Below are positions 36,425-46,030 of a stretch of 49,993 bases of DNA, piece after piece (the stretch's first letter is position 1; each line of letters starts with the position of its first letter). A program made the position numbers and the translations under genes. The notes beneath the pieces were generated by a model. The model had not been told where the DNA came from. It searched no databases and saw nothing but the letters and a program-made list of their open reading frames with translations. Source of the DNA: Desulfobulbaceae bacterium (GTDB taxonomy: Bacteria > Desulfobacterota > Desulfobulbia > Desulfobulbales > Desulfocapsaceae); contig JALSMA010000039.1 of NCBI GenBank assembly GCA_026988015.1, positions 1 through 49,993 of the forward strand. Direction: 5' to 3'.

Positions 36425-38266
36425 CTAAAGGCTAGCGGCTGTGGAGTGAATATAGCTCTGGACTCCGGTTACAATATCACTAGCTATAATGTCAAGAAAG
36501 GCATCTGAGCTGAGGTTGTCAGAGTCTGAAGGGTTGGTAATAAAGGCTATTTCAATCAAAATTGCAGGCATTTCAGCGCCGATTAAAACGTAGAATGGTG
36601 CCTGTTTCACCCCAAGATTCTTAAAGTTACTTTTCTGGATGCCCTCAATTCCATTACTCAACGAATTGTGGACGAAACCGGCAAGTCTCGAAGACTCATT
36701 GATCTTGGAATTCTTCATAATATCCGAGAGAATATCCTGGAGGTCACTCATCTGATGGGTGGATGTGGCATTTTCAAAGGCCGCAACACGCATGGCTTCA
36801 GCATTGGTGGATAAATTGAGATAGTAGGTTTCAAGACCGTGGACTTTTGAGGATGGGTGGGCGTTGATGTGAAGGGATATAAACAGATCAGCGTCATTGG
36901 TGTTTGCAATTGCGGTACGCTCTTCGAGGGATATGAACACATCGGAATCCCGGGTGAGGATCACTTCGGCACCAGTTTGTTCCTCAAGAACCGGGACAAG
37001 TTTCTTGGCAATACTTAAAACAATATCCTTTTCTTTCAGTCCAAAAGCTGAAGCTCCGGGGTCCTTCCCGCCATGTCCTGGATCCACGACGATTGTACGT
37101 ACCCCAAGACCGAGCTGTTGGGCAAGTGAGATCTCAGCGGTATTCATTCTTTCGTCATCAATGGTCGGATCCTCAGCCACTGTATTGCGGCGAGTCACTG
37201 CGTTTGATTCGACCTTCTTGAAATCTTCAAGCACAATCAGTTCTGCGGATTGAGGTTGGTCGATATTGGCGATGTCAGCATCTGATTGCACGTGGCCTGG
37301 AGGTTTAGGGAGAGTTTTGGCCGGTTGAACCTTGTCGGGCAATGATTCACCGCGAACATCAATAACAACCCGAAACGGGTCAGGCAGACTGAAGATCTTG
37401 TAGTCGGAGATAGACTCAATATCAAGCACCACCCGCACAACTTCAGGTGTGAACTGACCGGTGCGAATCTGTTTCAAAAGACCGTCTTCGATGGGGATTG
37501 GCGATCGGTATTTCGGGTCAATATACGATTCCTGAAAGTCAATGTAGAGCCTTCTCGGTTTGGAACCATTTTTTTCAAGCAGTCTCTCACGGTATCGGAC
37601 AGGGCCCGATGCTTTGATAACCACTCTGGTATAGTTGTTTGAGGACCAGTATTTAACTGGTAGAACATTGTTTAGGTTTTGTAGATAGGTTCGCTTGAGC
37701 ATGGCATCTGGCAACGGAATATCATGCTCCTTGGATAGGGATTTTAATTTATCCGAGGCGTGGGCGTACATATCACCATTGCGATAGTTTGCAATAATCC
37801 GAGTGTAACTTGCAGCAGCTCTGCGTGGATCATTCTTTTTGTTGAGGTAGAGATTGCCGACAGCATACAGGGCATCATCAGCAAGGCTGTTGTCAGGAAA
37901 GAGCTCTGAAACATCGCGGTAATAGGAAATTGATTCCTTCAGATCCATCTTGTTGTCAAAGCGGAGGTACATCTTGGCATACATGCGACCAAGCATGTAG
38001 AGACTCGGGGCAGCAAAATCAGACTTCGGGCCGGAGAGGTATATTTTCCTGAAGTTCCTCACTCCATTCATCCAGTTATCACGTGAAGCACCTAGTGAGT
38101 TGCTGGTGTGAAGTTCGTTGTAGTAAAACTTAGCCTGCTGATAACGTTTTTCAATGGAAACAAAATCAGCGACTTCTTTACCGGTTTCCTCGGCGTTACT
38201 GGAAACTATGCCGCAGAGCAGGGAAAGGACAAGGAAAAAAATAAAAATGGGAAAAGATCGCAGCAT
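36425..38266 (-). CDS. amiC: N-acetylmuramoyl-L-alanine amidase with TPR-like and AMIN domains
   Basis: 613 residues, exported by a signal peptide (residues ~1-25, SIFIFFLVLSLLCGIVSS-like hydrophobic core). Residues ~35-190 contain TPR-like repeats (APSLYMLGRMYAKMY, DDALYAVGNLYLNKK). An AMIN domain for septal or peptidoglycan targeting follows (YTRVVIKASGPVRY to PFRVVIDVRG). The C-terminal Amidase_3 domain carries the zinc ligands in VVDPGHGGKDPG, KEKDIVL and FISLHINAH, and the catalytic Glu in AILIEIAFITNP. Cleaves the amide between MurNAc and the stem peptide during cell separation. Length above 600 reflects the added TPR-like part. Confidence 0.93.
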   Translation of the reverse strand: MLRSFPIFIFFLVLSLLCGIVSSNAEETGKEVADFVSIEKRYQQAKFYYNELHTSNSLGASRDNWMNGVRNFRKIYLSGPKSDFAAPSLYMLGRMYAKMYLRFDNKMDLKESISYYRDVSELFPDNSLADDALYAVGNLYLNKKNDPRRAAASYTRIIANYRNGDMYAHASDKLKSLSKEHDIPLPDAMLKRTYLQNLNNVLPVKYWSSNNYTRVVIKASGPVRYRERLLEKNGSKPRRLYIDFQESYIDPKYRSPIPIEDGLLKQIRTGQFTPEVVRVVLDIESISDYKIFSLPDPFRVVIDVRGESLPDKVQPAKTLPKPPGHVQSDADIANIDQPQSAELIVLEDFKKVESNAVTRRNTVAEDPTIDDERMNTAEISLAQQLGLGVRTIVVDPGHGGKDPGASAFGLKEKDIVLSIAKKLVPVLEEQTGAEVILTRDSDVFISLEERTAIANTNDADLFISLHINAHPSSKVHGLETYYLNLSTNAEAMRVAAFENATSTHQMSDLQDILSDIMKNSKINESSRLAGFVHNSLSNGIEGIQKSNFKNLGVKQAPFYVLIGAEMPAILIEIAFITNPSDSDNLSSDAFLDIIASDIVTGVQSYIHSTAASL

Positions 38267-38456
38267 TACACCTTATCAGGGGAGTGAAACATCTCAGAAT
38301 TATAATTCTGTAGGTCATAAATGATATGAAATTATGCATATCATTCAATTTATTAAAAGAAGTATACCTAAAAGATCCACTGATGGCAAAAGAAAATAAC
38401 GTTGCGCTCCTAATATCAATATTAGAGTCTTTGTTGAATAAAGTGAGAGAAGATTG

Positions 38457-41126
38457 TCAATCCATGGTCTTCTTCATTTCATATAATAAATCAAGGGCCT
38501 GGCGGGGGCTTAAATCGTCCACATCAACCCCTGTAAGCAAACTGTGGACGGGGCTTACTTCAGGTCTAGGAAAAAGAGATAACTGGTTGGGGTGACTTTT
38601 GCTGCGCTGCTTCCGTGTTTTTTGGCCTTTGGCAATTGTGGGGGTGCCATCCTGGCTAAATTCACCGGATTCAATGTTTGTCAAAATTTCCTTGGCTCTT
38701 TTGACAACCCTGGCAGGTACTCCGGCAAGGCCGGCAACCTGAATCCCGTAGGATCGATTTGTCCCTCCTTTTACCAGTTTATGAAGAAAGATAATGGTGT
38801 CATTCCATTCCCGAATAGCAATAGAGTAGTTGCGAACCCTTTTTTCAGTACGGGAAAGGTCGGTGAGTTCATGATAATGGGTGGCAAACAGGGTTTTAAC
38901 ACCTTTGCTGTTTTTGTTAACCAGATCTTCTGCAACTGCCCAGGCAATGGCCAGGCCGTCAAAGGTAGATGTGCCTCTGCCGATTTCATCAAGAATGACA
39001 AGGCTCTTTTCGGTGGCATTGTTTAAAATGTTCGCGGTCTCATTCATCTCAACCATGAACGTTGACTGACCCCGCCGCAGGTCATCCATGGCGCCTACCC
39101 TGGTGAAAATCCGATCCACCACCCCGATGGTGGCACTTTCCGCAGGAACAAATGAACCCATCTGGGCCATGAGTACGATGAGGGCTGTCTGGCGCAGGAT
39201 GGTGGATTTCCCGGCCATGTTTGGACCTGTGATGATAAGGACCTCCTCGCTACTCTGGTCGAGATACACATCATTAGGGACAAACTTACCAGTGGGTAGA
39301 GAACGTTCGATCACGGGATGACGTCCTTCAATAATATCAATAATCTCAGCATCATTCACAACAGGGCAGTGGTAACGATGCAACTGGGCCACTTCGGCAA
39401 GGCAGGCCAGAAGGTCAGTGCTGGCAAGCAGTGCAGCACTTTTTAAAAAGCGTGAGCTTTCTGCAGCCAGATTTGACCTGATTTGGGTGAAGAGCAGGTA
39501 TTCAAGCTCCAGACGTCGTTCCTGGGCACTGAGAACCTTGGTTTCAAATTCTTTCAGTTCAGGGGTGATAAATCGTTCGGCATTAACCAGGGTTTGTTTC
39601 CTGATATAGTTCTCAGGAACATTTGCAGACTGGAGCTTGCTGACCTCTATAAAGTAGCCAAAGACTTTATTGAAACCAACTTTCAGTTTGGCGATACCAG
39701 TGGCTTTGCGTTCCTGATTTTCAAGGTCAAGAATCAGTTGCTTGCCATGTTGCTGAATATGGACAAGCTCGTCGAGTTCCTGATTCTGCCCTGGCTTGAT
39801 CAGTCTACCGTCACGCAGGGTAATGGGAGCTTCTTCGTGGATGGTATCTTCAAGGATCTGGTGCAGGTCGGATAGCGTATCAAGTGCGGCACCAAGCTCC
39901 TGGATGTGGTCGGAATCACATTGAAGCAGTAATTCTTTTATGGCCGGGAGTTTAGCAATGGAATGTTTCAGGGCAAGCATGTCACGGCCATTTCCATTGC
40001 CGAGGACCATACGGCTGTTGAGGCGCTCAATGTCGTAAATTGAGGTGAGTAGCTCCCGAAATCTGGTGCGAATATGACTGTGCTTATAGAGGAATTGGAC
40101 AGCCTGGAGGCGGCTGTTGATTCTGGTGACATCGCGCAGGGGAAAAAGGATCTCCTGTTTGAGGAGTCTTGCACCCATGGGAGTGCAGGTGTGATCAAGT
40201 ACCGAGAGAAGTGAACCTTCTCGCTTGCTGCCGATGATGGTCTGGGTCAATTCAAGATTTCTTCTGGATGAATCGTCAATCTGCAGAATCAGGTCAAGGT
40301 CGATAGGAGTCAGCCTCTCAATATGGCTGATATCGCTTTTCTGAGTCTCAATAATGTAGTCAAGCAATACACCCGCAGCTGAAATTCCAAGCTTGTAGGC
40401 ACCACAGCCAAAACCAGCAAGATTTGTAACCTGAAATTGTTCAATGAGCAATTCTTCACAGCTTTTTAAGTGGTATCTGTTTGCAGGGCGTGTGGTAATA
40501 CAGATTCCAGGTAACAGGGTCGCAGCCGTGTCGAGCAGTGGTGCCAGAGTATCCGTGTCATCATCATTGACAAGAATCTCGGCAGGTGTCATTCGGGTGA
40601 GCTGATCAAGTATTGCTTCTCCGGTATGTTCAGGATCTTCAAATTCGCCGACTAGAAAAGCACCGGTTGAAAGATCAAGGAAACTGATTCCGTAGAGTAT
40701 CTGCTTACCTTTTTTCATAAAACTCAATGAGGCAACAAAAAGATTATCCTTGTCGTCGAGGAGTCCGGAATCGGTGACAACACCAGGGGAAATGATACGA
40801 ATTACTTCACGGCGCACGATTCCTTTAGCTTCGCTGGGGTTTTCTGTCTGCTCACAGATGGCAACCCGGCGTCCGGCCTTAACGAGCTTGGCCAGATAAT
40901 TTGTTGCGGCATGATAGGGGATACCGCACATGGGAACCCTGTTAGACTCGTTTTTGTTGTTTCGAGAAGTGAGGGTGATGCCAAGTATTTTTGAGGCAAT
41001 CTCGGCATCCTCAAAGAACATCTCGTAAAAATCACCCATCCTGTAAAAGAGAATGGTGTCAGGATGTTGTTCCTTGATACCAAGGTACTGTTGAAGCATG
41101 GGGGTGATTTTTGCTGGTTTACTCAT
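38457..41126 (-). CDS. mutS: DNA mismatch repair protein MutS
   Basis: 889 residues from the preferred start at 41126. The mismatch-reading Phe-x-Glu is at residues 33-35 (GDFYEMF). The Walker A motif GPNMAGKSTILRQ is near residue 635, followed by DEIGRGTSTFDG and the helix-turn-helix. The C-terminus ends YEMKKTMD. The frame is open to 41345, but those extra 73 codons overlap the HIT gene and lack MutS character. The chosen ATG overlaps the HIT stop by 8 bp (ATGAGTAA). Binds mismatches and recruits MutL. It is the last gene of a yfcE-HIT-mutS unit. Confidence 0.97.
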   Translation of the reverse strand: MSKPAKITPMLQQYLGIKEQHPDTILFYRMGDFYEMFFEDAEIASKILGITLTSRNNKNESNRVPMCGIPYHAATNYLAKLVKAGRRVAICEQTENPSEAKGIVRREVIRIISPGVVTDSGLLDDKDNLFVASLSFMKKGKQILYGISFLDLSTGAFLVGEFEDPEHTGEAILDQLTRMTPAEILVNDDDTDTLAPLLDTAATLLPGICITTRPANRYHLKSCEELLIEQFQVTNLAGFGCGAYKLGISAAGVLLDYIIETQKSDISHIERLTPIDLDLILQIDDSSRRNLELTQTIIGSKREGSLLSVLDHTCTPMGARLLKQEILFPLRDVTRINSRLQAVQFLYKHSHIRTRFRELLTSIYDIERLNSRMVLGNGNGRDMLALKHSIAKLPAIKELLLQCDSDHIQELGAALDTLSDLHQILEDTIHEEAPITLRDGRLIKPGQNQELDELVHIQQHGKQLILDLENQERKATGIAKLKVGFNKVFGYFIEVSKLQSANVPENYIRKQTLVNAERFITPELKEFETKVLSAQERRLELEYLLFTQIRSNLAAESSRFLKSAALLASTDLLACLAEVAQLHRYHCPVVNDAEIIDIIEGRHPVIERSLPTGKFVPNDVYLDQSSEEVLIITGPNMAGKSTILRQTALIVLMAQMGSFVPAESATIGVVDRIFTRVGAMDDLRRGQSTFMVEMNETANILNNATEKSLVILDEIGRGTSTFDGLAIAWAVAEDLVNKNSKGVKTLFATHYHELTDLSRTEKRVRNYSIAIREWNDTIIFLHKLVKGGTNRSYGIQVAGLAGVPARVVKRAKEILTNIESGEFSQDGTPTIAKGQKTRKQRSKSHPNQLSLFPRPEVSPVHSLLTGVDVDDLSPRQALDLLYEMKKTMD

Positions 41127-41643
41127 CGGACTGTTCAGGGGCTGTAGTGGTCTGTTGGAGTGCCTGGAAATGTGGGAGTAATCTGTCGTAGGTGGTGAGG
41201 AGATGTTCCGGGACTGAGCGAACTTCTCCAATAACGGCCATGAAATTGTGGTCTCCCTCCCAGCGGGGAACAATATGGAAATGGAGATGATCAGCAATGC
41301 CTGCACCGGCAACCTCTCCCTGGTTGCAGCCAATGTTGAATCCATCGGGACGGAGTTCCTTCTGAAGTATGTTTGTGGCAGAAGAAACCGTGTCCATCAG
41401 AGCAGACAGAGAAGGGCTGTCAAGTGATACAATAGAGTCAATATGATCAATTGGTGCAACGAGGAGGTGGCCATTAGTGTAGGGAAATCGGTTCAGGAGT
41501 ACAACTGTGCACTTATTTCGAAACAGCAGAAGCCGGTCTCTTGAATGGCTGCAGTTGCCAGGAGGCTCAAAAAGGCATCCGGTTAATTTTGCAGCTTCTC
41601 CCGCAACGTGCTCCATGCGCCAGGGGGCCATGAGAGTCTTCAT
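41119..41643 (-). CDS. HIT-family nucleotide hydrolase/transferase
   Basis: 174 residues with the histidine triad HLHFHIVPRW and the strand TVVLLNRFPYTNGHLLVAP typical of the Ap4A-phosphorylase-like branch of the HIT superfamily. The middle His of the triad forms the nucleotidyl intermediate. Start at ATG 41643, which overlaps the phosphoesterase stop (ATGA); the upstream extension of the frame to 41847 lies entirely within that gene and is rejected. Likely substrates are dinucleoside polyphosphates or nucleotide adducts. Confidence 0.9.
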   Translation of the reverse strand: MKTLMAPWRMEHVAGEAAKLTGCLFEPPGNCSHSRDRLLLFRNKCTVVLLNRFPYTNGHLLVAPIDHIDSIVSLDSPSLSALMDTVSSATNILQKELRPDGFNIGCNQGEVAGAGIADHLHFHIVPRWEGDHNFMAVIGEVRSVPEHLLTTYDRLLPHFQALQQTTTAPEQSDE

Positions 41644-42140
41644 GAAATGTTCTCTGTAAACTGGTACAGTGCAGCTGTTATGCCATTCCGAGAGATATTG
41701 AGAATGGCATAGCTTCCTGGTGCTCCGTAGCGGCCTGTACTGGAAAATGAACCGGGATTGATAAACAGAGTGTCTGCAAATTGATGGTTTGCAGCAAAAT
41801 GAGTGTGGCCATAAACGATACAGTCGACTGTGGGGAAGAGGTCCCACATTCTCTCTTCTATATTGTGTCTGGATCCTGCACCATGGCAGAGTCCAATTGT
41901 ATATCCTTCAATTTCTATGACTTTACTGGTGGGGAGGGTCCGGAAGGATGATTGTTCACACATGTTTCCGTGTACTGCGTGGACTTCCTTGTCCTTGAAA
42001 ACATCGAGAATGGAGATGTCGGTCAGGTCTCCTGCGTGGAGGATGATGGGGCAGTTTTTAAATGCCTGATGGACTTGTTCGGTGAACAATGGCGAAGGAC
42101 TACTTATGTGGGTGTCTGAGAGGATTCCGATTTGAGTCAC
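41640..42140 (-). CDS. YfcE/MJ0936-type metallophosphoesterase
   Basis: 166 residues. Metal-binding motifs of the calcineurin-like family are all present: ILSDTHI at the N-terminus, ILHAGDLTD, VHGNMCE, GLCHGAG and YGHTHFA. Enzymes of this group hydrolyse phosphodiesters in vitro; the natural substrate is generally unknown. First gene of the minus-strand unit leading to the HIT protein and mutS, transcribed divergently from lon. The 255 bp separating it from lon hold no promoter I can name with confidence. Confidence 0.9.
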   Translation of the reverse strand: MTQIGILSDTHISSPSPLFTEQVHQAFKNCPIILHAGDLTDISILDVFKDKEVHAVHGNMCEQSSFRTLPTSKVIEIEGYTIGLCHGAGSRHNIEERMWDLFPTVDCIVYGHTHFAANHQFADTLFINPGSFSSTGRYGAPGSYAILNISRNGITAALYQFTENIS

Positions 42141-42395
42141 GGTACTGCTGGCTCCAGATGTTTTGTTGTTTTGATAAGTGTGCTTGAGAACTGTCGAATC
42201 GTAATTAGTATAACTTGTAGGAGTTTATGAAGCACCTGAAAAATTTTTCTTTTTTTACTGGAACTGATAGGCTTGATATAAGAGATCCAGAATCCGGAAT
42301 CTCCTGCTGCGCTTATCCGGGCCGGGGGACCATATAAAAGACAGTTGAAATCGAACAGTTTACCGCGGAGAGGCAGGCGGTTGGAAGGAGTATAT

Positions 42396-44813
42396 ATGAC
42401 TGACAGAAATGCAATTCATGCAGAAGTTGAAGTGATAAATGAGGGCGGTGAGCAAAACAATAATATTGCCCTTCCAAGCAGGATACTCCCTCAGCATCTT
42501 TACCTGATTCCCATAGCTACCCGGCCATTTTTTCCTGGTCAGATGCAGCCCATTGTCCTTTCAGGGGAGTATTGGAAAGAGACTATCCAGAAGGTTGGTG
42601 AGACCGACCAGAAACTGGTGGGGCTAGTTTATACTAATAATATACCTGCCCAGGAAACCGCTCCTGAGGATTTCGCAAGCATTGGATGCGTGGGAAAGAT
42701 TTTGAAACCAACAATGCAGGAGTCCAACATCCATTTTATTTGTCAGGGAATGTATCGCTTCCGTATTAAACGCTGGCTGGGAACCAAGGTTCCTTTTCTG
42801 GTGGAGGTTGAGTATCCTGAAGACGTGGAAAAAGCCACTCTGGACGACACAGAAGTTCGGGCCTATGCCCTGTCCATTATCGCTGCAGTAAAGGAGTTGG
42901 TGCAGGCAAATCCTCTCCATGGTGAAGAGTTGAAACAGGCCCTGCAATACTTTTCCCCAAGTGAGCCTGCTCCGTTGACCGATTTTGCGGCAACACTTAC
43001 CACTGCCACAGGAGAGGAACTCCAGAAAGTTCTTGAGACATTACCGGTACTTGAACGGATGCAGCGTGTCTTTCCACTCTTGCACAAGGAGGTGGAGATT
43101 ACCAAACTTCATGGGGAGATCAGTAAGGATGTAAATACCAAAATCAACAAACGGCAGCGACAGTTTTTTTTAAAAGAGCAGCTGAAAACCATCCAGAAAG
43201 AGCTTGGTATCACAAAAGATGACCGGAAGTCCGATGCTGAAGAGTTTGAAAAGCGTCTGGAGAAACTGAACCCTCCAGTGGCTGTGGCTGAACGAATCGA
43301 AGATGAAATGAATAAGTTGAGTTTCCTGGAGAAGGGATCCCAGGAATATGCTGTGACCAGGAATTATCTTGATTGGATGAGTTCCGTTCCCTGGGGAGTT
43401 TTTTCTGAAGATAAACTGGGTATAAAAGAGGCTAGGAAAATACTCGATCGGGACCATGATGGTCTTGATGATGTGAAAGAGCGGATTGTTGAGTTTCTGG
43501 CAGTAGGGGCTTACAAAAGAGAGGTGTCCGGTTCTATTATGCTGCTTGTTGGTCCGCCTGGTGTCGGTAAAACCTCCATTGGCCTCTCTGTGGCCGATGC
43601 CATGGGACGTGAATTTTATCGTTTCAGTCTCGGTGGAATGCGGGACGAGGCTGAGATTAAAGGACACAGACGTACCTATATCGGGTCCATGCCGGGTAAG
43701 TTTGTTCAGGCCCTCAAGGAGGCAAAAACCTCTAATCCCGTGATCATGCTCGACGAGATTGACAAGATCGGGGCATCGTTTCGGGGTGATCCGGCCTCGG
43801 CACTTCTTGAGGTTCTTGATCCCGAACAGAACTCCGGATTTCTTGACCATTATCTAGATCTCAGGGTGGATTTGTCAAAAGTCCTTTTTATCTGTACAGC
43901 CAATCAGCTTGATACCATCCCTGGCCCACTGCTCGACCGCATGGAGATCATCAGGCTTTCCGGTTATATTACAGAAGAAAAGATGACCATTGCCAGAAAT
44001 CATCTCTGGCCCAAATCCCTGCAGAAAGCCGGTTTGAAAAAGAGTCAGTTGACAATAAGTAATGCTGCGTTGCGACTGCTGGTTGAGGGGTATGCTCGAG
44101 AGGCTGGTGTGCGAAAAACCGAGAAACACCTGCTGAAGATAGTGAGAAAGGCTGTGGTACGCTTTCTTGAGGATCCGGATCTTAGCATATCAGTTACTGT
44201 CAAAAACATCGAAGAGTTTCTGGGCAAGCCATTTTTTAAAAAGAAATCTCTGATTACCGGTGTCGGGGTCATAACCGGGTTGGCTTGGACTGCACTGGGA
44301 GGAGTTACTCTGGCTGTTGAGGCGGCAGCAGTCGAACGAAAGGGTGGAGGTTTTAAACAGACCGGACAGCTTGGCGATGTGATGCGCGAATCCTCTGAAA
44401 TCGCATATAGTTTTTTACTCTCAAACGCAAAACGTTATGGGATAAAAGATACGTTTTTTCAGGATCATTTTGTTCATCTCCATGTCCCTGAGGGTGCAAC
44501 CCCCAAGGATGGACCGAGTGCCGGAGTGACGATGGCTTCAGCGCTGTTGAGCCTAGGGCTTGGGAAAAGAATGAAACACAATCTCGCCATGACCGGAGAG
44601 CTGACTCTCACCGGACAAGTTCTTCCTGTGGGAGGAATTAAGGAGAAAGTGATTGCCTCAAAACGATGCGGAATTACGGAACTGATCCTGCCGGAAGCGA
44701 ACAGGGATGACTTTGAGACTCTTCCCGAGTATGTTAAGGAAGGGTTTGATGTCCATTTTGCAGAACGATATGATCAGGTGGCAAAAGTGGTGTTAGCAGC
44801 TCTGAATGGCTGA
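42396..44813 (+). CDS. lon: ATP-dependent protease Lon
   Basis: 805 residues from ATG 42396, chosen because GGAAGGAG lies 6 nt upstream; the frame extends 17 codons further without ribosome site. N-terminal substrate domain (LPSRILPQHLYLIPIATRPFFPG), coiled region with FFLKEQLKTIQKELG, AAA+ domain with Walker A GPPGVGKTSIG at residue 386, and S16 peptidase domain with the catalytic Ser708 in DGPSAGVTMA and Lys751 in GIKEKVIASKRCG. Degrades misfolded and regulatory proteins in the cytoplasm. Confidence 0.97.
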   Translation: MTDRNAIHAEVEVINEGGEQNNNIALPSRILPQHLYLIPIATRPFFPGQMQPIVLSGEYWKETIQKVGETDQKLVGLVYTNNIPAQETAPEDFASIGCVGKILKPTMQESNIHFICQGMYRFRIKRWLGTKVPFLVEVEYPEDVEKATLDDTEVRAYALSIIAAVKELVQANPLHGEELKQALQYFSPSEPAPLTDFAATLTTATGEELQKVLETLPVLERMQRVFPLLHKEVEITKLHGEISKDVNTKINKRQRQFFLKEQLKTIQKELGITKDDRKSDAEEFEKRLEKLNPPVAVAERIEDEMNKLSFLEKGSQEYAVTRNYLDWMSSVPWGVFSEDKLGIKEARKILDRDHDGLDDVKERIVEFLAVGAYKREVSGSIMLLVGPPGVGKTSIGLSVADAMGREFYRFSLGGMRDEAEIKGHRRTYIGSMPGKFVQALKEAKTSNPVIMLDEIDKIGASFRGDPASALLEVLDPEQNSGFLDHYLDLRVDLSKVLFICTANQLDTIPGPLLDRMEIIRLSGYITEEKMTIARNHLWPKSLQKAGLKKSQLTISNAALRLLVEGYAREAGVRKTEKHLLKIVRKAVVRFLEDPDLSISVTVKNIEEFLGKPFFKKKSLITGVGVITGLAWTALGGVTLAVEAAAVERKGGGFKQTGQLGDVMRESSEIAYSFLLSNAKRYGIKDTFFQDHFVHLHVPEGATPKDGPSAGVTMASALLSLGLGKRMKHNLAMTGELTLTGQVLPVGGIKEKVIASKRCGITELILPEANRDDFETLPEYVKEGFDVHFAERYDQVAKVVLAALNG

Positions 44814-44824
44814 GGAGAAATGGT

Positions 44825-45265
44825 GTGAAAAATAAAAAGAGTGTTTTGCTGGCCGGTTTTGCCCTGCTGATCTATCTTTTAGCTCAGCAGGGAGAGGATC
44901 TGGCCCGCGCATTACCTGAAAAATCCCCTGGTTCCAATATTGTTTTGCAGACAGCTTTTAGCAAAAGACAGTCTGATCTTCAGGTAAAGGGGCAGGGTAT
45001 TGTCAAAAAAGTTCTCCCCGACGACTTGAAAGGCTCACGACATCAGAAGTTTATTCTCCAGGTCAACCCGAACCAGACGGTTCTGGTTGCCCATAATATT
45101 GATGTCGCTCCACGCCTGCCGGGGCTGAAACGAGGAGACAGTGTTGCATTTTATGGAGAATATGAATGGAATAAGCGGGGTGGGGTGATCCATTGGACCC
45201 ACCACGACCCTGGTGGTCGCCACATTAACGGCTGGTTGAAATATAATGGACAAATCTACTGGTAA
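44825..45265 (+). CDS. DUF3465 family exported protein
   Basis: 146 residues. An N-terminal hydrophobic stretch (VLLAGFALLIYLLAQQG) is a signal or anchor. The remainder is a small OB-like domain with DLKGSRHQKFILQV, VAHNIDVAPRLPGLKRGD and FYGEYEWNKRGGVIHWTHHD, the hallmark of DUF3465. Function is not known to me; the fold suggests nucleic-acid or ligand binding outside the cytoplasm. GTG start with GGAG 10 nt upstream. The gene begins 11 bp after lon and overlaps dgkA by 20 bp, so the three are probably cotranscribed. Confidence 0.82.
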   Translation: MKNKKSVLLAGFALLIYLLAQQGEDLARALPEKSPGSNIVLQTAFSKRQSDLQVKGQGIVKKVLPDDLKGSRHQKFILQVNPNQTVLVAHNIDVAPRLPGLKRGDSVAFYGEYEWNKRGGVIHWTHHDPGGRHINGWLKYNGQIYW

Positions 45266-45620
45266 TATCATTCAAAGGCGGTTGCTCAGGAGTTTTGGCC
45301 ACTCCATTCAGGGATTACTGGCTACTTTCAAGGAGGAAGAGGCCTTTCGGGTTGAGGTACTTCTGGCTCTGCTTCTTGTGCCACTGGGCCTGTATCTTGG
45401 AGAAACTGGAGTTGCCAAGGCGCTGCTGGCAGGAAGTGTCTGCCTGGTGTTGATTGTTGAGATAGTTAATTCTGCTGTTGAAAGTGTGGTGGACAGATTC
45501 GGAACAGAGTACCACGAGCTTTCCGGGCGGGCCAAAGATCAGGGATCCGCAGCAGTATTTCTGGCACTGTTTCTGGTATTGCTTGTCTGGGGGACGGTGT
45601 TGTGGCCAGGGATTATATGA
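45246..45620 (+). CDS. dgkA: Diacylglycerol kinase, DgkA type
   Basis: 124 residues with three membrane helices. The family motif EIVNSAVESVVDRFG carries the catalytic glutamate and metal-binding residues, preceded by an amphipathic EEEAFRVEVLLAL. Phosphorylates diacylglycerol in the inner membrane, recycling lipid from periplasmic polymer synthesis. The start lies within the end of the DUF3465 gene. No clear terminator follows. Confidence 0.93.
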   Translation: MDKSTGNIIQRRLLRSFGHSIQGLLATFKEEEAFRVEVLLALLLVPLGLYLGETGVAKALLAGSVCLVLIVEIVNSAVESVVDRFGTEYHELSGRAKDQGSAAVFLALFLVLLVWGTVLWPGII

Positions 45621-45730
45621 CTGGCATGATTCCTTGTCTGTGTCAAAAAACAACTTAAAACGTTGTTTCGCTCCATTGTAAAATCGAAACTCCATAAGTT
45701 TTTGACTATTCTTCCACAGATGCTGCTCAG

Positions 45731-45889
45731 CTATAGATTGTTCTGGTTAAACCGAACAGCTTTAACAACTCCGAAGATACTCCCGGCAACACACGACCAG
45801 TAAGCAATCCAGAGTCCAAAGTGGGAGCCCAGCCACCATCCAATCCAGCCGTAGAGCGATATGCTCAGCAGGATGATAAGTTTTTTCAT
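45731..45889 (-). CDS. 52-residue hydrophobic membrane protein
   Basis: A short frame in the 410-bp gap between dgkA and azlD. It encodes two hydrophobic segments: KKLIILLSISLYGWIGWWLG, then a second one through YWSCVAGSIFGVVKAV. The GWIGWWLG turn and small-residue spacing resemble short hypothetical membrane proteins I recall from other deltaproteobacteria. The frame could start seven codons earlier at 45910. Neither start has a convincing Shine-Dalgarno. The rest of the gap shows only a weak AACAAC/GTTGTT hairpin near 45650. Confidence 0.55.
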   Translation of the reverse strand: MKKLIILLSISLYGWIGWWLGSHFGLWIAYWSCVAGSIFGVVKAVRFNQNNL

Positions 45890-46030
45890 GACTTTGATGT
45901 GATTGTTCATGTTGGATTAGAAGAAGGGGAGGCAATATCAGTTAATGATTGTTTTTCTGCGCGGGTATGGTGTTTTGGGCAAGTCCGTCAATATTGTATA
46001 ATATGATAAGTTTTTTCCCCATGTGGCATA

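Noticed and set aside
38457..41345. MutS start at 41345 giving 962 residues
   Set aside because: The extra 73 residues overlap the HIT gene and have no MutS features; ATG 41126 gives normal family length and an overlap typical of coupled genes.
41119..41847. HIT protein start at 41847
   Set aside because: The extension lies inside the phosphoesterase gene and has shadow-frame composition; ATG 41643 overlaps its stop.
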